Positions 1 through 5,849 of a stretch of 8,794 bases of DNA are shown here, piece after piece (the stretch's first letter is position 1; the number at the start of each line of letters is the position of its first letter). Below the pieces are notes generated by a model. It did no database searches. It was given only the letters and a program-made list of their open reading frames with translations, and was not told the origin of the DNA. Made by a program: the position numbers and the translations under genes. Source of the stretch: an uncultured Eubacteriales bacterium (GTDB lineage Bacteria > Bacillota > Clostridia > Oscillospirales > CAG-272); assembly GCA_934417455.1 (NCBI GenBank), contig CAKRWK010000035.1:1-8794 (forward strand), read 5' to 3'.

Positions 1-606
1 GACCCATGTTGTGTCGGTTTCCCATTCCGGTTCGCAGAAGGTGAGAATATCGGGCTGCATACGGTAGATTTCTTTCCTGATACGGGGACGGTCATACTGA
101 TGGCCGGCGGAACCGTTTCCGTCAAACCACAGGTAGTCGATTTTTCCGTACCCCGTCAGAAGTTCGGACAATTGCGCAAGAAAATAATCGTCATAGGCTT
201 TTTCGTCGGAGAAACTGACGGCGCACTCACCCCACTGGGCGGGGGAGTAGTAAAGGCCGACCTTCATGCCGTACTTACGGCAGGCGGCCACATATTCGGC
301 CACAACGTCGCCCTTGCCGTTTTTCCACGGCGTGGCGGATACATTGTATTTTGTGTATTTGCTCGGCCAGAGAGCAAATCCGTCATGGTGCTTTGTCGTC
401 AGAATCGTATAGGTTGCGCCGGCGGCTTTGGCTTCGCGGACCCATTGCTCGCAGTCGAGCGAGGTCGGGCAGAAGGCGTCGGGCGACATTTCGACACCGT
501 CCCAGTCCTTGTGTCCCTGATAGAAGGTGCGGATGCCGAAGTGAAAGAAGATGCCGAATTTCCATGAAAGAAAATCCAGTTGCTTTTTGGTGGGGTAAAC
601 GTCCAT
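1..606 (-). CDS. Alpha-L-fucosidase, GH29 family (N-terminal part, cut by window edge)
   Basis: Reading the minus strand from the ATG at 606-604 gives an open frame of 202 codons that runs off the window. GH29 enzymes remove alpha-linked L-fucose from glycans by a retaining mechanism. The visible part is the (beta/alpha)8 catalytic barrel. Near the N-terminus is FGIFFHFG (residues 17-24), then KHHDGF (72-77), GLYYSP (117-122) and YLWFDG (158-163), whose Asp162 matches the family's catalytic nucleophile. Roughly half of a typical 430-480-residue protein is present, so the acid/base residue is not seen. No signal peptide is visible: the chain starts MDVYPTKKQL and enters the domain at once, which suggests a cytoplasmic enzyme acting on imported oligosaccharides. 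GAGAGG (complement of 613-618) lies suitably upstream of the ATG. The gene is divergent from the PqqD-like gene. Family assignment is firm; the exact linkage specificity cannot be read. Confidence 0.93.
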   Translation of the reverse strand, partial: MDVYPTKKQLDFLSWKFGIFFHFGIRTFYQGHKDWDGVEMSPDAFCPTSLDCEQWVREAKAAGATYTILTTKHHDGFALWPSKYTKYNVSATPWKNGKGDVVAEYVAACRKYGMKVGLYYSPAQWGECAVSFSDEKAYDDYFLAQLSELLTGYGKIDYLWFDGNGSAGHQYDRPRIRKEIYRMQPDILTFCEPEWETDTTWV

Positions 607-644
607 GTGATACCTCTCATTTTTTCGACGGGCTTTGCGACCCT

Positions 645-709
645 GAATATTTTCCCCTTCAATGTACCACAAAATTGCGGATAAGTCAAGCACTTTCGCA
701 AAAATATTC
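645..709. repeat. 9-bp inverted repeat flanking the GH29 promoter
   Basis: GAATATTTT at 645-653 and AAAATATTC at 701-709 are exact reverse complements separated by 47 bp. One copy lies at the predicted start of the fucosidase transcript. The other lies just before the -35 box of the divergent promoter. This could be a pair of operator half-sites, but a 9-bp AT-rich match in an AT-rich intergenic region may be chance. Confidence 0.25.
661..689 (-). promoter_or_regulatory. Sigma-A-type promoter for the GH29 gene
   Basis: On the minus strand, TTGACT (689-684) is followed by a 17-bp spacer and TACATT (666-661). Transcription would start near 654 and give a leader of about 48 nt ahead of the fucosidase ATG. 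It points away from the PqqD promoter at 711-739, so the two form a divergent pair with only 21 bp between their -35 boxes. Confidence 0.6.
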
Positions 710-710
710 C

Positions 711-739
711 TTGACAAAACATCGCGTGCCTGTTATACT
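711..739 (+). promoter_or_regulatory. Sigma-A-type promoter for the PqqD-like gene
   Basis: TTGACA (711-716), a 17-bp spacer and TATACT (734-739) form a near-consensus promoter. Transcription would begin near 746 and give a leader of about 37 nt that contains the ribosome binding site GGAGG (769-773). Confidence 0.8.
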
Positions 740-782
740 GGATATGTTGTCCGACAAAGAAAAACATCGGAGGTTTTCGGAA

Positions 783-1049
783 ATGAAACTGAAGCAGGGG
801 CTGATTATCACGCCCGTAGGAAATGAGCACGTTGCCGTGGCGGCCGGCGAGGCCGGACGGAAATTTCACGGGATGATTCATATGAACGATACGGCCGTGT
901 ATATCACGGAGCTTCTCCGCGAAGAGCGGACGGAAGAGGAACTTTGCCGTACGGTGGCGGAATATTACGGTATCACGGACGATGTGGCGAAAGCGGCCGT
1001 TCGTGACGTGCTTGCAGTATTGCGTGCCGAAAAACTGCTGAAAGAATAA
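783..1049 (+). CDS. PqqD-like small protein (orphan peptide-chaperone fold)
   Basis: This is a protein of 88 residues. The ATG at 783 sits 9 nt after GGAGG and behind a strong promoter. Longer in-frame starts lie upstream of the likely transcription start and were rejected. The sequence resembles PqqD-family proteins: an N-terminal beta segment (KLKQGLIITPVGNEHVAVA, residues 2-20), a MIHMNDTAVYITELL block (31-45) like the family's 'LNETA..LWELL' signature, then acidic helices with a TEEELCRTVAEYYGI stretch (50-64) and a C-terminal helix ending in AEKLLKE. PqqD proteins are known as small winged-helix-like chaperones that hand a precursor peptide to a radical SAM or other modifying enzyme, but many Clostridia carry stand-alone copies with no known role. 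No radical SAM enzyme or precursor peptide is visible nearby. It is probably transcribed alone, because a large hairpin follows directly. The fold call is fairly sure; the function is not known. Confidence 0.78.
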   Translation: MKLKQGLIITPVGNEHVAVAAGEAGRKFHGMIHMNDTAVYITELLREERTEEELCRTVAEYYGITDDVAKAAVRDVLAVLRAEKLLKE

Positions 1050-1093
1050 AAGCAACGGAATGTCAAGATGTATCTTGACATTCCGTTGCTTTT
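1048..1093. terminator. Perfect 22-bp-arm palindrome: bidirectional terminator and possible operator
   Basis: Positions 1048-1069 and 1072-1093 are perfect reverse complements around a 2-nt centre (GT at 1070-1071). The left arm begins with the last two bases of the PqqD-like stop codon. The outer ends are AAAA and TTTT, so the RNA hairpin on either strand would end in a U run, as in bidirectional intrinsic terminators. A loop of only 2 nt means the innermost pairs must open, and a 22-bp stem is long for a terminator. The right arm also contains the -35 box of the next promoter, so the DNA palindrome could equally be the operator of a dimeric regulator. The two roles do not exclude each other. 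Confidence 0.75.
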
Positions 1094-1103
1094 GTGTTAC
1101 AAT
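1075..1103 (+). promoter_or_regulatory. Sigma-A-type promoter of the uronate-sugar operon, embedded in the palindrome
   Basis: TTGACA (1075-1080), a 17-bp spacer and TACAAT (1098-1103) make a near-consensus promoter. The -35 box and two-thirds of the spacer lie in the right arm of the 1048-1093 palindrome. Transcription would start near 1110, leaving a leader of about 25 nt ahead of the kinase ATG at 1135. Anything bound to the palindrome would block RNA polymerase. Confidence 0.78.
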
Positions 1104-1134
1104 GGGAACAATGAAGAAAAGAAAGGAACCCGTC

Positions 1135-2571
1135 ATGGAATATATCAGCGTAAAAGAAGCCGCCGGGCGGTGGCAGATGACGGAACGTCGCGTCACGGCG
1201 CTTTGCCGCGATTTGCGGATTGCCGGCGCGCAGAAGCGCGGGCAGACATGGTTGATTCCCGCCGTCGCCGAAAGACCGCTCGACGGACGGACGCGGGCGT
1301 ATGCCGAGAGGGAAGGACGTCCGCCGTCGCCTGTTTCCTATACGGAGAGCGGTGCCGCCGCGCGTGTGCGGGACGCTTTTTCCGCGACGTACAGAAAAGA
1401 GCCGGAAAACGTGGCATTCACGCCTTACCGCGTTTGTCCCCTCGGTGCGCATTCCGACCACCAACTCGGGAAAATCACGGGGTTTGCCATTGACAAGGGC
1501 ATCTATATTGCCTACGGTGCCAAGCAGAACGGCGTTATCGAAATTTCCTCTCTCCAGTTTCCGAAGCGGGCGCAGTGGCACGTGGCGGACACACCGGAGA
1601 AGAAACAGAACGACTGGGCAGACCATCTGCGCGGTGCGACGCTTTCCCTTGCCGAAAGGTACCCGCTCCGTATCGGACTTTGTGCCGTGATTGACGGAGA
1701 ACTCCCGATAGGCGGCCTCAGCAGTTCCGCCGCAGTGATTCTTACTTTCCTGTCGGCGCTCTGTACCCTTAACCGCATCCGCCTGTCCACGGCAGAGATG
1801 ATAGAGATTTCACAGGAGGCTGAAAATCGGTATGTGGGCGTGGGGAGCGGACGGCTCGACCAGTCCTGCGAGGTTTACTGCCGCAAAGACCATCTTTTGT
1901 ATATGGATATGAAAACGGACTTCCATGAATGTATTCCGACGCCACCCGGCATGAAGCCGTTTGACATCGTGATTTTCTTTTCCGGTGTGGAACGGGCGCT
2001 CGCCGGTTCCGGATTCAATATGCGTGTGGACGAGTGCCGCAGTGCGGCCTATGCGCTGAAAGCCTACGCCGGTCTGCCGTACGGACGCTTTGCCGACACA
2101 TATCTGCGGGATGTGCCGCGGGAGGTATACGACCGCTACCGCGACCGCCTGCCGGAGGCTTTTGGCCGTCGGGCGGAGCATTGGTACAGCGAATTTGCCC
2201 GCGTGGAAGCGGGAGTCGAAACCTATCGGCGGGGTGACCTTGACACGTTTGGCCGTCTTGTGTTTGAGAGCGGCCGCTCCAGCATCGAAAACTGGGAGAC
2301 GGGCAGCCCCGAACTCATCCGCCTGTATGAACTGATGACGAAGGAACGCGGCATTTACGGCGGACGTTTTTCGGGCGCGGGTTTCAAAGGATGCTGTATG
2401 GCACTGGTGGACCCTGCCGAAACGGAACGCGCTTCGGCCCATATAAAAGAAGGATATCTTGCGTCGTTTCCGACACTTTGCGAAAAATTTTCCGTTCATG
2501 TCTGCCATACGGCCGACGGTGTTTGTCCCCGCGACGGAGGTGGGGCGGGGAAGGAGAAAATTTCATGGTAA
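1135..2571 (+). CDS. HTH domain fused to galacturonokinase-like GHMP sugar kinase
   Basis: This is a protein of 478 residues. Residues 1-52 form an excisionase/MerR-like helix-turn-helix domain (YISVKEAAGRW at 3-13, then RRVTALCRDLRIAGAQKRG and a short wing TWLIP at 38-42). A linker to about residue 75 joins it to a complete GHMP kinase: substrate motif PYRVCPLGAHSDHQ (97-110), phosphate-binding loop GGLSSSAA (193-200), likely catalytic Asp242 in GRLDQSCEVY, and C-terminal GGRFSGAGFKGCC (409-421). From memory, motif 1 and the SSIENWETG...GRFSGAGFKGCC region resemble plant galacturonokinase (Arabidopsis GalAK) much more than galactokinase. Galactokinase has GEHTDY where this has GAHSDH. Inferred reaction: D-galacturonate + ATP to alpha-galacturonate-1-phosphate. 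The start at 1135 follows GAAAGGA (1121-1127); an in-frame ATG at 1111 would be almost leaderless and lacks a site. The stop overlaps the next gene by 7 nt. Kinase family is firm, galacturonate specificity likely, and the role of the HTH domain is inference. Confidence 0.88.
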   Translation: MEYISVKEAAGRWQMTERRVTALCRDLRIAGAQKRGQTWLIPAVAERPLDGRTRAYAEREGRPPSPVSYTESGAAARVRDAFSATYRKEPENVAFTPYRVCPLGAHSDHQLGKITGFAIDKGIYIAYGAKQNGVIEISSLQFPKRAQWHVADTPEKKQNDWADHLRGATLSLAERYPLRIGLCAVIDGELPIGGLSSSAAVILTFLSALCTLNRIRLSTAEMIEISQEAENRYVGVGSGRLDQSCEVYCRKDHLLYMDMKTDFHECIPTPPGMKPFDIVIFFSGVERALAGSGFNMRVDECRSAAYALKAYAGLPYGRFADTYLRDVPREVYDRYRDRLPEAFGRRAEHWYSEFARVEAGVETYRRGDLDTFGRLVFESGRSSIENWETGSPELIRLYELMTKERGIYGGRFSGAGFKGCCMALVDPAETERASAHIKEGYLASFPTLCEKFSVHVCHTADGVCPRDGGGAGKEKISW

Positions 2572-3308
2572 CCTGCATCATTTTGGCGGCCGGGTATGCG
2601 ACAAGACTGTACCCTCTGACGGAAAATTTTCCGAAACCGCTTTTGCCCGTCGGAGGGAAGTCCATTCTCGATCGGCTTCTTGACGACCTTTCCGCCTGCG
2701 GAGACATCCGCACATATATCGTCGTCACAAATCACCGTTTTGCCGCGCATTTTACGGCGTGGGCGACCGGTCGGACGGAACACATCGAGGTGGCCGACGA
2801 CGGAACGGTGTCCAACGAAACGAGACTTGGCGCTGTTGCCGACATGCGGTTTGCCATGGACAGGTACGGCGTTACGGACGATGTACTGGTAATTGCCGGC
2901 GATAATCTTCTTGATTTTTCTCTCGGCCGGTTTCTTTCCTACGCGAAGGAAAAGCGCGCGTCTGCGGTTCTTCGTTATTACGAGGAAAGTACGGAAAAAC
3001 TGAAGAAATGTGGTGTCATGCGTATTGGTGAGGACGACCGTATTCTCTCTATGGAAGAAAAACCGCCCGTGCCCGCGTCGCACTGGTGCTGTCCGCCTTT
3101 CTATTACTATACCGCCGCCGATGCCCGCCGTATCGGAGAGGGCATAGCCGCCGGATGCGGCACGGACGCGCCCGGCAGTTTTGCCGCGTGGCTTTCCGGG
3201 CAGGTTCCCGTATACGCCATGCGCATGCCGGGGAAACGGTATGACATAGGAAATCTGCAGAGTTATGAAGACGTACAAAAAAATTACAAAGGGGTAACGA
3301 TATGCTGA
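2565..3308 (+). CDS. Sugar-1-phosphate nucleotidyltransferase (candidate UDP-galacturonate pyrophosphorylase)
   Basis: This is a protein of 247 residues with the NTP_transferase fold of the RmlA/LicC type. The N-terminal signature LAAGYATRLYPLT (7-19) with FPKPLLPVGGKS (22-33) binds the nucleoside triphosphate. AGDNLLD (111-117) contains the metal-binding Asp113, EEKP (164-167) is the usual sugar-binding segment, and RYDIGN (225-230) supplies the second metal ligand Asp227. It lacks the C-terminal left-handed beta-helix of GlmU-type enzymes. The ATG at 2565 is 8 nt after AAGGAG (2551-2556) and overlaps the kinase stop, which suggests translational coupling. Since it lies between a galacturonokinase-like gene and a uronate epimerase, the most economical substrate is galacturonate-1-phosphate with UTP, giving UDP-galacturonate. 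Sequence alone does not fix the base or sugar, and annotation pipelines may call it glucose-1-phosphate thymidylyltransferase or GDP-mannose pyrophosphorylase-like. Confidence 0.9.
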   Translation: MVTCIILAAGYATRLYPLTENFPKPLLPVGGKSILDRLLDDLSACGDIRTYIVVTNHRFAAHFTAWATGRTEHIEVADDGTVSNETRLGAVADMRFAMDRYGVTDDVLVIAGDNLLDFSLGRFLSYAKEKRASAVLRYYEESTEKLKKCGVMRIGEDDRILSMEEKPPVPASHWCCPPFYYYTAADARRIGEGIAAGCGTDAPGSFAAWLSGQVPVYAMRMPGKRYDIGNLQSYEDVQKNYKGVTIC

Positions 3309-4375
3309 CTCCGAATATTGACCTGATAAACAAAACCGTCCTTGTGACGGGTGCCGCCGGTTTTATCGGCGCGAATCTCCTCCTTCGACTGACCCGCACG
3401 GGGATTCCGATGCGCCTTGTCGGAATGGACAACATGAATGACTACTACGATGTTTCTCTGAAAGAATACCGTCTGGCCGAGGTGAAAAAAGCGGCGGCAG
3501 ATGCCGGTTCGACGTTCGTTTTTTACCGCGAAAGCGTGGCCGACCGCGACGCCCTCGAACGGATTTTTGCCGAGCATCGGCCGGATGTTGTCGTCCATCT
3601 GGCGGCGCAGGCCGGTGTGCGGTATTCCATCGACAATCCCGACGTGTATATCGAGTCTAACCTTATCGGTTTCTATAACATTCTCGAGGCCTGCCGCCAC
3701 CACACCGTGGAGCACCTCGTGTATGCGTCCTCCTCGTCGGTGTACGGCAGTAATCAGAAGGTTCCGTACAGCACGGACGACCGTGTGGATAATCCCGTCA
3801 GCCTGTATGCGGCCACAAAAAAGTCGAACGAACTCATGGCGCATGCGTATGCGAAATTGTATGACATTCCGTCCACCGGTCTGCGCTTTTTCACGGTTTA
3901 CGGCCCGGCCGGCCGACCGGATATGGCCTACTTCGGATTTACGGACAAACTCCGCCGCGGAGAGAAAATCCGTATCTTCAATTACGGAAAATGCAAACGT
4001 GACTTTACTTTTATCGATGATATTGTCGAAGGAATCGTCCGCATTATGACGCATGCACCGGAGAAAAAAACGGGAAGCGACGGCCTTCCCATACCGCCGT
4101 ACAAAGTGTACAATATCGGAAATAGCCACCCGGAAAACCTCATGGATTTCGTGCGGATTCTTTCGGAGGAACTGATACGTGCAGGCGTCCTGCCGCAGGA
4201 TTTTGACGTGGAGGCACACGCACAACCCGTTCCCATGCAGCCGGGGGATGTGCCCGTCACATATGCGGACACGACGCCGCTCGAGGAGGACTTCGGATTC
4301 CGTCCGCTGACCTCCCTGCGCACGGGTCTGCGCGCATTCGCCGCTTGGTACAAAGAGTTTTACAAACTGAAATGA
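3302..4375 (+). CDS. UDP-glucuronate 4-epimerase (extended SDR family)
   Basis: This is a protein of 357 residues. The NAD-binding Rossmann motif GAAGFIG is at 17-23, followed by DNMNDYYD (43-50), [11 protein letters not shown] (99-109), the active-site serines in YASSSSVYG (141-149), and the catalytic pair Tyr169 and Lys173 in YAATK. The DNMNDYYD block, [14 protein letters not shown] (204-217) and [15 protein letters not shown] (231-245) are typical of UDP-glucuronate 4-epimerases, as opposed to plain GalE. The known reaction is reversible interconversion of UDP-glucuronate and UDP-galacturonate in the cytoplasm. The ATG at 3302 overlaps the previous stop by 7 nt and follows AAAGGGG (3288-3294). 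There is no N-terminal membrane anchor of the kind plant homologues carry. In this operon it would link the salvage and de novo routes. Confidence 0.92.
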   Translation: MLTPNIDLINKTVLVTGAAGFIGANLLLRLTRTGIPMRLVGMDNMNDYYDVSLKEYRLAEVKKAAADAGSTFVFYRESVADRDALERIFAEHRPDVVVHLAAQAGVRYSIDNPDVYIESNLIGFYNILEACRHHTVEHLVYASSSSVYGSNQKVPYSTDDRVDNPVSLYAATKKSNELMAHAYAKLYDIPSTGLRFFTVYGPAGRPDMAYFGFTDKLRRGEKIRIFNYGKCKRDFTFIDDIVEGIVRIMTHAPEKKTGSDGLPIPPYKVYNIGNSHPENLMDFVRILSEELIRAGVLPQDFDVEAHAQPVPMQPGDVPVTYADTTPLEEDFGFRPLTSLRTGLRAFAAWYKEFYKLK

Positions 4376-4389
4376 AGGAGTTCCGAAAC

Positions 4390-5574
4390 ATGAAAATCGC
4401 TATTGCAGGGACTGGCTATGTCGGTCTGTCCCTTGCCACTCTGCTGTCACAGCACAACGACGTCGTGGCCGTCGACATAATAAAAGAAAAAGCGGATATG
4501 ATTAACCGCGGCGTCTCTCCGATTGCCGATAAGGAAATCGAGGAATATCTGAAAAAGGGAAACCTCCGTCTGCATGCGACGACGGACGGAGACTCTGCCT
4601 ACCGCGATGCGGACTTCGTTATTATTTGTACGCCGACCAACTATGACCCGACAAAAAATTACTTTGACACGGGTTCCGTCGAAAGCGTTATCCGGCAGGT
4701 GCTTTCGGTTCATCCGGAGGCCGTCATGATTATCAAATCCACCATCCCCGTCGGCTATACGGAAGACGTGCGGAAAAAGTTCGGTTGCGAAAACATTCTG
4801 TTCAGCCCCGAATTTCTCCGCGAGGGAAGGGCACTGTACGACAACCTCTGGCCGAGCCGTATCATCGTCGGCTATCCGCAGGAGAGTGCCCGCCTGAAAG
4901 AGGCGGCCGAAACGTTTGCCCGCCTGCTTTGCGAGGGGGCGCTCAAAAAGGACATCGAAGTCCGCTTTATGAATCCGACCGAGGCGGAGGCCGTCAAACT
5001 GTTTGCCAACACCTATCTTGCCCTGCGCGTCTCTTACTTCAACGAACTCGACACTTACGCGCAGGTGCGCGGCTTGAACACAAAGTCTATCATCGAAGGC
5101 GTTTGTCTCGACCCGCGTATCGGCAACCATTACAATAACCCATCTTTCGGTTACGGCGGTTACTGCCTGCCGAAAGATACAAAGCAACTTCTTGCCAACT
5201 ACAACGACGTGCCGCAGAATATCATTTCGGCCATCGTTTCCGCCAACAGCACGAGAAAGGATTTCATTGCGGACACCGTCATTGCAAAGCATCCGAAGAC
5301 CGTCGGCGTGTTCCGTCTGACAATGAAGGCCGGTTCGGACAATTTCCGTCAGTCTTCCATTCAGGGCGTCATGAAGCGTATAAAGGCCAAGGGCATTCCC
5401 GTCGTCGTCTACGAACCCGCGATGAAAGAGGACGAATTTTTCGGGAGCCGCGTTGTGCGCGACCTTGACGAGTTCAAGCGGACGGCGGACGTTATTCTTG
5501 CCAACCGTTTTTCCGAGGAACTCTCGGACGTCAGGGAAAAAGTGTACACCCGCGACCTTTATTTCCGTGACTGA
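4390..5574 (+). CDS. ugd: UDP-glucose 6-dehydrogenase
   Basis: This is a protein of 394 residues, the normal length for the short bacterial UGD/HasB type. The reaction is UDP-glucose + 2 NAD+ to UDP-glucuronate. The NAD-binding loop GTGYVG is at 7-12, and CTPTNYD (80-86) and KSTIPVGYT (116-124) follow. The active-site region [21 protein letters not shown] (138-158) is present. The central helix holds Lys203 and Asn207, the catalytic Cys259 is in [14 protein letters not shown], and the C-terminal UDP-binding domain contains [16 protein letters not shown] (308-323). The start at 4390 was chosen because AAGGAG (4375-4380) lies 9 nt upstream; an earlier in-frame ATG at 4345 would lie inside the epimerase gene. 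The gap from the epimerase stop is 14 nt, so this is the last gene of the operon. It supplies UDP-glucuronate for the epimerase; the glycosyltransferases that use the products are not in the window. Confidence 0.95.
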   Translation: MKIAIAGTGYVGLSLATLLSQHNDVVAVDIIKEKADMINRGVSPIADKEIEEYLKKGNLRLHATTDGDSAYRDADFVIICTPTNYDPTKNYFDTGSVESVIRQVLSVHPEAVMIIKSTIPVGYTEDVRKKFGCENILFSPEFLREGRALYDNLWPSRIIVGYPQESARLKEAAETFARLLCEGALKKDIEVRFMNPTEAEAVKLFANTYLALRVSYFNELDTYAQVRGLNTKSIIEGVCLDPRIGNHYNNPSFGYGGYCLPKDTKQLLANYNDVPQNIISAIVSANSTRKDFIADTVIAKHPKTVGVFRLTMKAGSDNFRQSSIQGVMKRIKAKGIPVVVYEPAMKEDEFFGSRVVRDLDEFKRTADVILANRFSEELSDVREKVYTRDLYFRD

Positions 5575-5585
5575 CGGAGATTTTT
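5562..5585 (+). terminator. Weak possible terminator after ugd
   Basis: TCCGT (5564-5568) and ACGGA (5574-5578) form a short stem, extended by a G-U and an A-U pair, with a 5-nt loop that includes the ugd stop codon. TTTTT follows at 5581-5585. The stem is short, so termination may be partial and some transcripts could read on into the riboswitch region. Confidence 0.35.
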
Positions 5586-5606
5586 GCAAAAGTTTGTCCT
5601 AAACCC

Positions 5607-5635
5607 TTGACAAAAGGGAAGAGACGTGCTATACT
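5607..5635 (+). promoter_or_regulatory. Sigma-A-type promoter for the TPP riboswitch-thiT transcript
   Basis: TTGACA (5607-5612), a 17-bp spacer and TATACT (5630-5635) form a near-consensus promoter. Transcription would begin near 5642, about 20 nt before the riboswitch aptamer. Confidence 0.8.
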
Positions 5636-5664
5636 GTCCACCGTCAAAAACGAATATCGAACAG

Positions 5665-5776
5665 AATCAGGGGAGCCAACGCGGCATTGCCGCCGCCTTC
5701 TTTTGCGGAAGGCGGGCTGAGACGGAGTTTTCCGGACCCTTTGACCTGATACGGATAATGCCGTCGTAGGGAGATT
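5665..5776 (+). promoter_or_regulatory. TPP riboswitch (THI element)
   Basis: The leader carries the conserved THI-box blocks in order: GGGGAGCC (5670-5677), GGCTGAGA (5715-5722), then CCCTTTGACCTGAT (5737-5750), ACGGATAATGCC (5751-5762) and CGTAGGGA (5765-5772). AATC (5665-5668) can close helix P1 with GATT (5773-5776). An optional extra hairpin sits between the first two blocks, with GCCTTC (5695-5700) pairing to GAAGGC (5708-5713). The aptamer binds thiamine pyrophosphate, with CTGAGA recognising the pyrimidine ring and the GGATAATGCC side recognising the diphosphate. It lies directly upstream of a terminator and thiT, so high TPP should switch thiamine uptake off. Confidence 0.97.
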
Positions 5777-5781
5777 GCCGA

Positions 5782-5831
5782 AAGAAGCGATACCGCACGA
5801 TTTTATCCGTCCGGTATCGCTTCTTAATTTT
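5782..5831 (+). terminator. Intrinsic terminator forming the riboswitch expression platform
   Basis: A perfect 14-bp stem (5782-5795 with 5812-5825) encloses a 16-nt loop and is followed by AATTTT (5826-5831). It stands between the TPP aptamer and thiT. TTATCCGT in the loop (5803-5810) is the exact complement of ACGGATAA (5751-5758) in the conserved TPP-binding core, so aptamer folding and loop pairing could compete. The known logic of such switches is that bound TPP favours the terminator. The U tract is interrupted, so efficiency is uncertain. Confidence 0.85.
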
Positions 5832-5849
5832 ACTCATAGGAGAAAAAAG

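Noticed and set aside
100..567. Plus-strand open frame of 155 codons over the first 600 bases
   Set aside because: The minus strand in this stretch encodes a clear GH29 fucosidase, so the plus-strand frame is a shadow.
351..782. Longer N-terminus for the PqqD-like gene
   Set aside because: It would extend through the promoter and into the fucosidase gene. GGAGG at 769-773 and the domain boundary fit the ATG at 783.
1048..1093. Palindrome as an end of an insertion sequence or an attachment site
   Set aside because: No transposase or integrase and no target duplication are seen. Its place directly after a stop codon with A and T ends fits a terminator or operator better.
1060..1134. Longer N-terminus for the kinase, starting at 1060 or 1111
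   Set aside because: 1060 lies inside the palindrome and upstream of the predicted transcript start. 1111 would be almost leaderless with no ribosome binding site, while GAAAGGA fits the ATG at 1135.
1135..2571. Calling the kinase a galactokinase (GalK)
   Set aside because: The sugar-binding motif has GAHSDH in place of GEHTDY, there is no Leloir-pathway gene nearby, and both neighbours point to uronate nucleotides.
3284..4225. Open frame of 313 codons opposite the epimerase
   Set aside because: No recognisable motifs, and the plus-strand epimerase is fully supported.
4447..5589. Long open frame of 380 codons on the minus strand opposite ugd
   Set aside because: ugd on the plus strand has all its catalytic motifs, a ribosome binding site and operon context. 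The antisense frame has no recognisable domain and exists because codon bias keeps stop codons out of the opposite strand.
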